Shown: positions 1-12,100 of the stretch, piece after piece | How positions within the stretch are numbered: position 1 is the first letter of the stretch | Layout of the letters: every line of letters begins with the position of its first letter | Assembly (NCBI RefSeq): GCF_048771995.1 | Contig: NC_133027.1 | Coordinates: forward strand, 6,258,001-6,322,000 | Length of the DNA stretch: 64,000 bases | Reading direction: 5' to 3' | DNA from: Taeniopygia guttata | Lineage: Eukaryota > Chordata > Aves > Passeriformes > Estrildidae | Translations under genes and position numbers: made by a program | The notes under the pieces: generated by a model | Seen by the model: the letters and a program-made list of their open reading frames with translations, nothing else | Told to the model about the DNA's origin: nothing | Database searches by the model: none

Positions 1-862
1 CAAGTTCTGTGGCTAAGCATCTATAAAATTATTTGTGAATTTTTGTTGTTAATTGCATTTGCACACAGATCAAGAACTACCTCTTGTTAGTTTGATGTGT
101 CAGCAAACCAAGCCTGTAGTGCTAGGTATTAAAAAAGAGAAAAGCAGTTTACCTGATTCCAAATCTGCTTTGCACAAAAACTGGAAGGGTTTGTGTTCCT
201 CTTACTTCTCAGAGACTGCCTGACCTCTCCACTCAACTCTTTGAGTAGGATCATGATTGAAATGCAGTCCTGCACACAGAAAATCAAAAACCTAGTTTGC
301 TCTGCAACGCTCAAAGGTCTCAGGATGCTCCATAGGACCCAGCTGAACTACTTGTCCTGTGACAATCTGGGTGCTGATGTGGCAGACTGGGTCATTTTCC
401 ATGGAAATGTGCACTCTGCCCACTTTAAGTCTCGATGGAAATACAGCATTCTCTTCAATAATGCAAAACATTTGAACAGGAGTAATTTATTTATTTTTAA
501 ACCTAAAGCCTTCCAGATTTCATGGAGAAGAGTAGTGCTGTTTGTCACTAGGCTGACCTTTGGCAATCAAGAGTCAAAAATGCAGTATTAAAAGCAGCCA
601 TGAGTTGCTAAAACAAAGCTGGCTTTGATTTAGTAATATATAGTAATTGAATTAATGTAGAAAACTTGGCTCTTTGAATAAATTCACAGGATTTCTTCTA
701 GTCTTTGCAACCAGTGTCTCCAATGTGCCATTTTTTCACACAGATTGAGTGTCTTCTTGGCTTGCTCTTGTACTTTCTCATTATATTGTAATTCAGTTGT
801 GGCTGTATGCATTTGGGGGTGTACTTCCAGCTTGGAAAATGTTCATCTCACCATTACTAGGG
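1..862. other. Gene-free left edge
   Basis: No exon with convincing splice sites or recognisable protein was found on either strand. In the mammalian order the next gene to the left would be SLC25A27, so part of this could be its 3' flank, but nothing here proves it. An AATAAA lies near 676. Confidence 0.4.
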
Positions 863-1260
863 AGTCACAGAACCACAGAATGGGGCAGATTGGAAGGGAG
901 CACAGTGGCTCATCTGGTCCCTCCTCTCTGCTCAAGCAGGGTCAACCCAGAGCACAGGATTGTGTCCAGACAGTTCTGGAATATCCCCAGTGAGGGAAAC
1001 TCCACAGCTTCTCTGGACAATCCATTCCAGGTCTCAGTCACTGCACAGTAAAGTTCTTCTTCATATTCAGGTAGACTCTCCTGTGCATCAGTCCCAAGGT
1101 TTTGTTCAGAAATCCTGGTATTTTTCTAGCTGTCACCCTGAGAAACAAATCCAAGTTCTTTCTGTCCTGTACTCCAGCACCAGCAATGACAAACCAGCAA
1201 AGCTGCTGCTTCACTTCCATCCCAAGCACTCCCACCTGCCGTCCTGTTACCCTGATAACC
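863..1260 (-). repeat. CR1 LINE 3' fragment (diverged)
   Basis: The stretch opens with a CACAGAA-CACAGAATG motif and continues with the typical inverted CR1 tail wording (ggaagggagc, ctctgctcaagcagggtcaa, cagcttctctggacaa, cagtaaagttcttcttca). This is the reverse complement of a CR1 3' end, so the element is on the minus strand. Confidence 0.7.
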
Positions 1261-1320
1261 AGGTGATGGATGCACAGCTTTAACCTTTCTCGTGAGACAG
1301 AATAAGTACTTTTATTATAC

Positions 1321-1740
1321 ACTCATAGAACAGTTTGGGTTGGAAGGGACCTCTAAGATCAGTTCCAACCCCCTGCCATGGGCAGGGACACTTTCCACTG
1401 TCCCAGGTTGCTCCAAGTTCCATCCAGCCTGGCCTTGGACACTTCCAGGGATTAGGAATCCACAGTTTCTCTGGGTAACCTGTTGCTGTGTCTCACCACC
1501 CCCACAGTAAAGAATTTCTTCCTGACAGCCAATCTAATCTTTCAGTTTGAAGCCATTCCCCCTTATCCTGTCACTGCAGGCCCTTGTAAAAAGTCCCTCT
1601 CCATCTTTCCTGCTGGCTCTCTTCAGGTACTGGAATGCCACAATTAGGTCCCTTGAAGCTTCTCTTCTCCAGGCTGAGCAATCCCAACTCTCTCAGCCTT
1701 TCCATGAAGGACATTTGCTTGACCTCTCTGATCATCATAA
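1321..1740 (-). repeat. CR1 LINE 3' fragment
   Basis: It contains the classic inverted CR1 tail: tcatagaacagtttgggttg, ggaagggacc, ccccctgccatgggcaggga, cagtaaagaatttcttcctg and gtttgaagccattccccctt. It is less diverged than the neighbouring fragment. Confidence 0.9.
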
Positions 1741-2289
1741 CCAGTATATTAATTGTAAGCAGTGTATAAAACCACTTTTAGCCTGCATTTATGAAAGTTT
1801 CCATGAGCTACTTTTATGGGCACACAGCTTGGGAAAAATCACTGAAACTCTTAAGTTTTGTTAGAATAGCTTTGATATGCTTCAATTAATAAAGCCTGAA
1901 AGAAGAGAGGTCTATTTGTGAAACTGGATACAAGGAGTGCACAGTTTATGGACCACAAGGACATTCTGACAGACAAAAAAGAGACTAACAAAGACTCAGT
2001 ACGTGTCCTGGAAAGTCCCTACCTGGGAAAAAGATAATAAAAGGACTGAAGAATATAGACTAATTTGCAAGAGAAGTGAGAAATCAATATCCAACAGAAG
2101 ACAGAATACTAATTAATGAACGAGAATTCTGTAATTTAGAACCAGTGAATATTAATTTGTTTGCTAAAAATTAATATATAAATAAACATAAAAGTTCTGT
2201 ATCTGCATCTGTGTAGAGGCCAGGATTTTGTCAGCCACACCCACACACTCCCCTCCTGGCCAAGAATAAAGAAATGCCTGACTCGCTAA
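1741..2289. other. AT-rich gene-free stretch
   Basis: AT-rich sequence between CR1 fragments. I see no ORF, splice-site pair or structured RNA that I can support. Confidence 0.4.
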
Positions 2290-2490
2290 TACTGAAAAGC
2301 GTTAGAGGGTCCTATTTATCCCAATGATTTCAGAGGATTTGGTACCAACAGCACCACTCAACTTGCTGTCCCTTGCAAACTTGCCGAGGGTGCACTCCAA
2401 CCGCCCACCTATGCAATTAATGAAGATACTAAATAACCCTGGTCCCAGTATGGACCCTTGGGGCACAGCTCAAAATAAAAATGAAAAAAT
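2290..2490 (-). repeat. CR1 LINE internal fragment
   Basis: The phrases cttgccgagggtgcactcca, attaatgaagatactaaata and ctggtcccagtatggaccct match the CR1 region upstream of the 3' UTR, in inverted orientation. It may be part of the same insertion as the fragment ending near 1740, separated by unrelated sequence. Confidence 0.65.
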
Positions 2491-2579
2491 GCCTTGCAAA
2501 AACGCTGCAGGGAAAAACTTCTTTAACTCTTAATAAATCTCTCTCTCCCCGTGTTTATTATTAGCGATTTCTGAGGGGC

Positions 2580-3123
2580 TGGCGCGAGCTCCTCGCACCG
2601 CGGCCGCCGCCCTCGCGCCGCGCCCCGCCCCCTCGCCGCCGCTGGCCAATAGCCGCCAAGCTCCGCACGCGCGTCCCGCCCCCGGCGCCGCTCTGACCAA
2701 TGGGGGCTAAGCGGGCTCGGCGCTCTCTCCCCCTCACCCCGTCCCCACCGTCCTGCCGCCACCCGTCCCTCGCGGAGTGCTCCACCGTGGGCGAGGGCAG
2801 CTCCGCCGGGTTCTGCCCTGAGCCCCGCGGCGCCCCGGACATAATTCCGTAACTGGAATTCTCTTCGTGGTGCCTCCACGCAGTCTTAGCGTAGCAGGAG
2901 CGGCCCCATGTATCAGCTGGCTTCACGCTCCTTTCCCCCTTTCCCTTCGCGCCGCTCTCCACCCCACCGAGAGGATCAAAATGGACTCGGCCCCTGCGGC
3001 AGCCGCTAACGGCTCCCCGCGGGTCACGTGGGCGGCGCGTGCTCTATATGAGGCCGAGGGGCGGAGGGCGAGGCGTTCATTCTCCTCGTGCGGGGAGCGG
3101 CGGCGCCGTGAGGCGGATCCGCG
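2580..3123 (+). promoter_or_regulatory. CpG-rich promoter and 5' UTR of TDRD6
   Basis: A dense GC/CpG block ends at the TDRD6 start codon. Visible elements are CCAAT boxes at 2646-2650 and 2697-2701, a MYB-type TAACGG at 3007-3012, an E-box CACGTG at 3025-3030 and a TATA-like CTATATG at 3044-3050. That last position would give a start site near 3075 and a leader of about 50 nt. A-MYB is known to drive meiotic and piRNA-pathway genes, so the MYB site is worth noting, but its use here is inferred. Confidence 0.6.
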
Positions 3124-6100
3124 ATGAGCTCCGGGCCCGGCTCCCTCGGCCGCGGCGATAGCGTCACCCTGCGGGTTCGCGCCGTGGGGCTGTGTCCCGA
3201 GGTGCCCATCCTGCGGCTGTGGGGGCTGCTGGGTGAAAGTAATGCTGACTATGCCCTCTTGTACCGAGAGATGCAGACGGCGGCCGGGCCGCGCCTGGCG
3301 GCCCGCCCAGAGCCCGGCGGGCCGGGGGCCGGCGGGACCAGGCTGTGCCCAGGAGAGCTGGCACTGGTGGAAGTGTTGGGTGTGTGGTACCGCTGCTTTG
3401 TGGTGAGTTGTGGTGCCCAGGGATATCGTGTCTTCCTGCTGGACGAGGGGTACGCGGTGACCACATCCGCCTATTACCTGGCACGGGGCTGCTCAGAGCT
3501 GTTCCAGCTGCCCCCGGAGGTGCTGGGCTGTGTCGTGGCCGATGTCGTGCCTTCCCACAGTAAGGAGGGGACAGAAAGTGGGGATTCACCTGTATCCAAG
3601 TGGACCGAGGAGGCGATGGAGTTCCTCAGCTTCCTGCAAGACAAGGAGGTGTCTGGTGTGGTGCAGGAGGTGCTGATGCCGCAGGTCATCGTGCTGGAGC
3701 TGCCCCAGCTCGTGGCTCAGATGCAGCAGCTGGGCCTGGCCAAAAGTGTCTCTCCCAGCTGGTTCTGCCAGGTGCTCAAGCGCTGCCTGCCTTCTGGCCA
3801 GTTAAAGAAGCAGCTCTGTCAGCAGCCTCCAGCATGTTCCCTTGGAGCTTTTGTGGTTCCACAGCTTGTCTATGCGTTGTTCTCATACCAGCCTCTGTCA
3901 CCTGCCTTGGATTACTACTACCCTCAGCTTCAGTTGGGTGTGACAGAGCCTGTTCTAGTGACCCATGTCTCTGACCCACACCACATTTATTGCCAGTTGC
4001 AGTGCCTGTCACAGGAGATCTCTTGCCTTTCTGAGGCCATGTGCCATGCTTATGACCGGTGGGAGCAGGACTTACTGCCCAAAGTGGGCTCACCCTGTGC
4101 TGCCCGTGGGATGGATGGCCAGTGGTACCGTGCCATTCTGCTGGAGCTCGTTGCTGGGGAGCAGGATCAGTGTGCAGCTCTCGTGGTCTTTGTGGATTAT
4201 GGCAAGAAGGAGACTGTGACCACAGCGAACCTGCGCCATTTGCCTGCCGAGTGTTTTCGCATGCCTGTGGTCACTTATGTGTGTGCTCTCCAGGGGGTTT
4301 CAGACAGGGGTTGTGGCTGGTCCCCATTGCAGGTTGATTTGCTGAAAGCGTTGGTGCTCGGCAGAGGAGTGAGCGCTCACATCAAAGCCTTTAACTCCTT
4401 TGAGCATCTCTATTATGTGACTTTCTATGGGGAAAATGGTGTTGATTTGAACCATCTTTTTGGGTCTCAGGCTTGCTGCCTGGCCAGCAGTCATGTGAGC
4501 CAAGCTGAGGCTCATGAGCAGCTGGAAGTAGAAGAATCCTTAGCTGAAGAGTTGGGATTACCACCAGAAGCACTTCCTGTTTTAGCACACAGAGAATTGG
4601 CTGCTGCTCCTGCTGTAGCTGGTGTGCATCTGAAGACCTGGACATTGTACAGTGCACAGGTCTCCCACCTCCAAGACCCGTCTGAGTTCTGGCTGCAGCT
4701 CCACGAGTATTACCAGCTCTTCAGACAGCTGAGGCAGTGCATGTGGAATTTTTATTCCCATTCCACAAAGCTGGATGGTGCTGGGTGGGACCCACAGCCG
4801 GGATCCCTTTGTTGTGCCAGTGGGAACGAGGGTGTCTTTTATCGAGCAGTGGTTACCAGGGTACTGGACACTGGAGTGGAAATACACCTGGTGGACAGAG
4901 GCAGTACAGAAACTGTGGATCTGTGTGCTGTGAAGGAACTGCTCCCTCAGTTTAGGGAGCTGCCTGCTTTAGCTCTGAAGTGTTGTTTGGCAGGTGTCTC
5001 CCCTCCAAGAGGCAGTTGGAGTGAAGCTGCTGTGTCTGCATTCAGGGAGATGGTACTGAACAAGGAACTAAAGGTTTGGTTTTTGAATGTGCAGGGTGAC
5101 AAATACATGGTTGAAATTTTTGACCAGTCCCAGTTAGGAGAGGGAAGAATAAGTAGACTCATGACCCAGGGAGGTTATGCTAAATACCAGGAGTATGAAA
5201 TTCCCAAGACTTCCCAGAAATCAGATAAGTCTGTGACACAGGCCTCTTCCCTAGCGTGTGCTGCAGACGAAAGCCAAGTAAATGCAGAGAAGAGGCTCAG
5301 AAAAGAATGTGATCTAAAGAGCAGTGATAAAATACTTGATTCTCACATGGGTGTGATGGCCAGAGAGAGCCCTGTTGCAGCCATTTACAATTCTAAAAGT
5401 AGGGAATCTCTTCTTTCTCAAGACTATGAGAGTAAGGAAAATCTGCACACCTCTTTGAGGCAGAATTATGTGGAAATTAAGCCAGGCTCCTCTTGTGGAG
5501 GCCACTTGGAAGTAGGAAGTACAGTTAATGTTATTTTGTCATATATTGAGAATCCTAGTTGTTTTTGGTGTCAGTTAAGTAGAAATTACCAGGACCTTGA
5601 GATACTAATGGATGAAATTCAGGAGCATTGCAAGAATTCATCCCAGCCACATGTTTGGCCAAATCTTGTGTGTTTAGCCCAGTACTCAGAGGATAAAAAA
5701 TGGTATAGGGCTTTAATAGTTAGTGAAGGAGTTTGTGCAGAAAAAGTAGAAGTCATATATGTTGACTATGGCAACAGAGAGCAGGTGTGTCTAACGAAGC
5801 TCCGTGCAATTAATGAACGCTTCCTTAGGTTAGAGGCTCAGGCATTCAGATGCAGCCTTTACAACTTAATCCAACCCAATGGTCAGAATCCTTTTGCTTG
5901 GGATGAAGAAGCAATTCAGGCTTTTCGTCAGTTTGTTGTTGATTCATCATCTGGCCTTGACCTGAAGTGTACAATCTTTGCCTTGGCTTCAATAAATAGG
6001 GACCTGTTTAACATTGTAGATTTAATCACACCTTTTCAGAGTGCTTGCCAGTTTCTCACTGAGAGAGGTGTAGCCAGACCTTTATTTCCTCAAAAACATC

Positions 6101-9100
6101 TGGAATCTTTGGTCCAGCTTCACTCTTTCTATTATTCTGGTCATGGTATCAAAATTGGGAGTGAGGAAGATGTTTATATTACGCATGTTGAGAATCCACG
6201 GACGTTTTACTGCCAGCTTGAGAGGTGTGCCGATACCTTGGCACAGCTGGCTCGTAACATCAGTTCCCTGAGTGAGAGAGTGGCCAGGTCAGGAACCTTG
6301 GGGAAGTCTGGGACCTTGTGTCTGGCAAGGTACTCTGACAGTCAGTGGTATAGGGGAGTAATTATGGAAAGACAACCTAAGGCTAAAGTCTTCTTTGTGG
6401 ATTTTGGAAACACAGAGACAATAGAGACAGATGATCTGCTTCTTTTACCCAGTGATGCTTCTGATATCTTGCTTGTGCCAATGCAGGCCATAAAATGTTC
6501 TGTGTCTGATGTATCATCTGTTTCCAAAGAAGCTGCAACATGGTTTAAGGAAGCTGTCCTGGAAAGGAGATTAAAAGCAATAGTGGTAGCAAAGGACTCT
6601 GATAATACACTGCTGGTTGAGTTGTTTGATAGAAATACTCAAATTAATACAAAACTGAAAGAGCTAAGCCTAAACAGTACAGGACTGTGTAGTCTTGTAC
6701 ACAGTGAGACTTCGTGCACTGGAAATACAGATATGAATGAGAGGGGTGAGACTGCAGAGTCCTCTTTCAATGCAGGTAGGCCTCTCGAAAGAAAAAAATG
6801 TCCACCTGAAGCCCAGCAAGAGCAAGGGAGCAAAAGACACTTCAAAGAAGTTGTAAACCTTTTCCAGCACTCTATGAAGGGACATGTGGCAGCTGGATTA
6901 CTAGAACCTGATGAGATGCTTAGCAGCAAGAGCAATGCTGTTTTGTTGAATAAAGTAGGGGAGGAATCTCTGCTCTTTTCCCAGATGGATACACTGTCAG
7001 ATACTAAATCTGATGCTGAAGACAGGTGTATAATGCTTAGAAATGCATCTGATCTACCACCACAGAAGATAGTGCCAGCTCTTAAAACCTTAGTGTATGT
7101 GTCTTACGTCAGTGACCCACAGGATTTTTATGTTCAACTAGGGAGTGATGAGGTTCAGCTTAACAACATTTTGGAAATTTTAAACAATGGGAAATCAGTG
7201 AAGGACCCTTGTGGACAGCTTTTCCAAGCAGGAGATTTAATCAGTGCTGTTTATTCAGAAGACAACCTTTGGTATCGAGCTGTAGTAAAAGAGAAGATTT
7301 CTGACAATTCAATAAGGGTACATTACATTGATTATGGTGACACTACTGTGATTAGTGTTGATCAAGCACGCAGGCTCCCTAAGAACTTGTCATCTATTCC
7401 AGCAATGAGCATTCACTGCTTTCTAGGTGGACTCAAATACAAAAAAAATGCTGGCTGGACAGAGAAAGCAGTGTTTTATTTCACCAAGAGAACAAGTGAA
7501 ATCCTGCTGTCGTGTGAATTTGTAAAGAAGGTTGATGATAAATGGGAAGTTATTCTCAGTGACCATCAAGGTATAATAACAGTGGATATAGATGATAAAG
7601 ATCTTGCAAGTAGAGGAAGACTTTTCTCAAGAAGAAAAATTAATAAAAGAGAGAACCGTGACATGATTGCTGGCTGTGAGCCTTTGCCTCCTCAGGTACA
7701 AAATGAGATTTCCTGTGTAAGTGATTGTAAGTCATTTGTCTGGAAATTTCCAGAGGCAGGTCAGACTTTAAAAATTTATGTCACAGTGGTAAATAGTCCA
7801 GGATACTTCTGGTGTCACCGTGCTGACACCAAAGACATGAGCTACATCGAGAAAAAAATAGAGGAAGCTGAAAAGCTTGGACTAAGCTCTCTGAATGATG
7901 TCAAGTCTTGTATTAAAACTGGTGACATTTGTTTAGCAAAATACAGTCAAGATGGGTGGTTCTACAGAGCTCAGATCAGCAGTGTGAATGATGACAGTGT
8001 AGTTGTTAGACATGTGGATTATGGAAGCGAGGAAAGTGTCAGCCTGGAGATGATCCGACAGATGCCGTGTGAACTGCTCAGAGTACCTGGACAAGCATTT
8101 GCTTGCTGTCTGTCAGGTTTCAGTCCCCCAGATGGCTCATGGCTTAGTGAAGCAAATAAAAAGTTTTATGATATGACTGAAAACCTTGTATTAGAAGCTG
8201 AAGTAGTAGCAATTTGGGAAAATAAAGATTCTGAAGTCCCTCTGTGTGTTGTCAAGCTGGAAGCTTCTGTCAACAGTATTAATGAAGAGATGAAGCCTTT
8301 TTGGAAGGCTAATAAAGAAACTGGTGACAGTGCTTTCTCAAACCTTTGCAACCCCCTAAAGGAAAACAGAAGTTCAGACAGCAATTTGAGTCTCTGTCTC
8401 AACCAAGAAACTACTGCTGTGTGTGGATTAGCTCAGGAAGAAAGTGAAAATGCTTTATTCTGTTCTGATCCTTTCCTGGGTGTAACTTCTGAGTGCTTAG
8501 AAACCGTGGAACCAAATGTGTCAGTGGGAGCTGCCAGTGGGAAGATTGATGGTGGATATGAAACAGGAGAGTGTAAGAACAGTTATGATAAAGAGATACC
8601 TCTGTCTGAAGGTGACAGTGATAACAGTATGCTACTGGAACCGATGAGAAACTGCAGCCCTCATATTGTGGGGAATGGAATGAAAGCTGCAGAACAAGAC
8701 CTGTCTGAAATATTGTTTGGAGAGGAGGCTGAGCTGAAAGTAGAAGTGACAGGCACTGCTCCAGCAGCCAGCCTTTTCCTAGGAAAAGAGCAAGAACTGC
8801 AGAGATTGCCAGTCCTCCAGGCACAGCCATCTGCAAGCAATGGAACAGAGACATTAGGAAAACTGGATCCATTAGAAATGCACTTATCCTGTAATGATCT
8901 AAATGAGCTCCTACAGAAGCTAGAGGGAGTTAAGGAAAAGTCCTCCTATGGTGAAGAAACAAAGGAAGCCAAGTCTCTTGAAATGCAGGCAGCATCAGGC
9001 AGTGAAACAAGAGAGACAGTGTTGGAGCAGGAATTGCTGGAGCTTCCAGATGTGAGAGAGGAGACAGGGCAGTTGACAGCTCTGAACTGTCTTGAAATTT

Positions 9101-12100
9101 TGCCATTACTTAATGAGAGAGAAAATCTAGTGCCTCCAGTTAGTGACAGGGAGAAGTCAGTAGAGCTGATTCCATCTGAAGTTCAGCTTGCTTTGGGAGA
9201 AAAGACCAAGAAACTGCAAGCAAATTTCTCTGGAATTCATGAAGCAGAAGCTGTACTAGATTATTGGATGGAAGCAGACCCTCCTTCCCTAAGGCTGTCA
9301 TCATCTGGAGGTAGAACTGAGAAAGAGATGCACCAGAAGATGCGTGACAAGCAGTCGATGCTAGGAGCCAAATTTGAGTCCTTTCTGGAACTGGTGCTGC
9401 CCAATGTTCAGCCTCCTGAGGAAGACAGGGAAGAGGACTTGTTAAGGCTGGAATGTGCTGTGCTACAGAGTTCTGCAAATAGTGGAAGTCAATTTTCGTT
9501 TCTTTCAAAAGACTCAGCAAATCCAGGGCCTGTTTTCACTGTGAAATCATGTGACTATAAAGTTGAGAAACATAAGGGGTGGCAGAAGAAGAGAGATGAC
9601 TGTGTGGAAGAATGGATGGAACAAGACTTGAGTGACTCATTTAAAGAGAGTGGAAATATGTGTGTTCAGTCTTTAGGCTGTAAACCTGGGGAAGACGAAA
9701 AGCAAAATGAGAACCTGGCTGACTGCAGTGCAGGTAAAGTATCTGATTTTAAAGAGTTAAATAATCAAAATGTTGTACCATTCAAAAATGAGAATAGCTG
9801 TCTTGTAAAAAACCTAGCTTTTATTCCCTAATAAGATAATGTATTAGTGCTGATGCTTTGATGAGTTAAGGACAGCAGACTGAGTATAGTTTCTCATGGC
9901 TAATGTGACAGTCTCAGCAACTAGTCTTACTTGGGAAGATTAATGATTTTGAAAATAAATTTCTGAACATGCAGCACATTTGCAAGACTGTTTGGGATGA
10001 CAATTTTTTAACTTTCAAATATCAAGTAGTTTGGATGGGGTGGGGCAGCAGTGTTTGAGGTATCTGAGAGTTGATTTTTGAGGGTTGATTTTTGTGGGGT
10101 TTTGTGAGTTTGTTGGTTTTGGTTTTTTTTTTCCTCCTTCATTGCTAAATTACCATTTCTTGTAGCACACCATGACTATCCTTGTAATCTGAAGGGCTTT
10201 GCTGTTGGTTCCAAATGTGTGGTGTGGACTTCTCTCAAATGGTGTGATGCTCGCATTTTGGAGGTATCTGAGAAGGGTACCAAGGTGAGTGTGGTTTGAA
10301 TACTCTTTCTGCATTCTTAAGATCTAATCTTTCTTTAGTCCTTCTCTAAACTCTAAATAAATATTTTTTTAAATTTTGTTACAGAATTTTAAGTATTTCA
10401 AAGGCTGATTCTGAATTTACAGACTAGAGAGAAGCAGCAATATCTCAAATTGAGTTGATGATAAATGCCAACACTTGATGTTCCTTTCACATCTTGCTCT
10501 CTTTTATTGACTGGGAATACTGAAGGATCTGGCTCCAGTTTGAGACACACATATGTGTGTGGTTCTGTCTGGCCTGAAAGTTAGTGTTCTGCAGTGGAGC
10601 TGTGTTGCCATTAAATGCTCATTAAACTTGCCGTTGTTTTACTGATGTTTTGAGGAGTTAGTGCTAGAGCAGTAGGAAATTGGGAAGAAACTCAAACTAT
10701 ACTGCAAGTAATAACAAATCCTCAACTACTTCTGCTTCTGTGAAATGTGTATTGCATTAGTGGCTGGTGGGAGTTAACTTTAACAGCAGAGAATAATGCA
10801 GTGAGCGGCCTTGTTCTGCTGCTGTTTGAGCTGGGGGATGAGTGAGACTTCTTCCTTCAGTCCAGGGGGAGTGTTTATTGATGTACACACATGCACAGAC
10901 ATTATACTTATATAAAATGACCTCTAGATTGTAATTTAAGATTGCAAATCCAAAAGATCGTTACATAAAAGCATCCTTTTGGAAGATTGACTGTCTGAGA
11001 TGGTGGAAGCCAGCTCTTATGCTGGTAGATCCCTTGGGTGTCTAAAACTAAGCTCAGGTGCATTCAGATGAGAGGCAGTGTCAGGGATCATGTAATGATA
11101 TCTCTATTTATCAGCTTCCTTCTATTTCTGATCTAGTAGTTGTTTTGCAGCCTCTTTTCTCAACTATGCTTGGGTTAGGAGCCCAGAAGAGCCTTGAGCA
11201 ACCTCAGTTCCCACATTCAGTTTTATTTTTATTTTATTATTAGTTTGTTCTTCTTTGCAAGATCCAGACTTCTCAACACCTTCTTAAAGTCCTCAACTGT
11301 GTTTTCCTACTGCTGTGTCTTGCTTGTTGAGTGTGCCAGATCCCCTTTGACTCTGTCTGTCCAGGTCTTGAACCTCTGCAGTGGCAGCGAGGAGATTGTG
11401 CATCCTGAGAATGTCTGGAATGGAATTCCTGATGGGGCTCGCAGACCATCTGAGGTATGGCAGTGTGGTACTGGACTGGGCAGGACAGTACAGGTTTTTA
11501 GAAAGGCTGCTGACCAACTGCTAAGTCATGAAAAATAGTTTTATTATGGAGTAGTTAGGAAGGAATAGTAAGGTTTTCACCAGTGTTCTTCATTAAGGAC
11601 CTACCAGTGGATGTAAAATCAGTGTCTGGAACCCAAAGCTCAGGTCATGAGCCATGCTGCTGGTGATGATAACAGCATGAATTCCCAGTTTGTTCTTCAC
11701 ATGCAGCCTTTGTATCAAAGTGAAAAGTGGGCAGAAGACTAATGTAGTGAGTTATAAGGGGGGAAAACAATGGTAAATAGGAGTCCAGTAGTGCTGATGC
11801 AAGAAGTTAGTCTAGTATTCAAGAAGCACCTCAGTGGAAGTCTTGCAAAAGTGCCAGCTTCCTAACAGGATCCCTTTTTGTGTAGGCATTAACCCCTGCA
11901 ACAGAAAACTTGCAGTCCTTACCAGAGGAGTCCTTACTTCAAGGTAAGTCTACTTTAAGCCCCCCCACATGTTGTGTACTCTGTGTTTGAATGGTTTCTA
12001 ATTTTCTAGGAAATGCTTTATTTTAGAAAATACAGTTGAAATACTAATTTGAGCTTATAATAGTTGATACTGTTGGGATTTTCTTGATAGCATTAGCTTA

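Noticed and set aside
2523-2962. Minus-strand open frames of 118-133 codons in the TDRD6 promoter
   Set aside because: They are GC-rich frames in a CpG island, rich in Arg/Gly/Ala, with no domain and overlapping in two frames.
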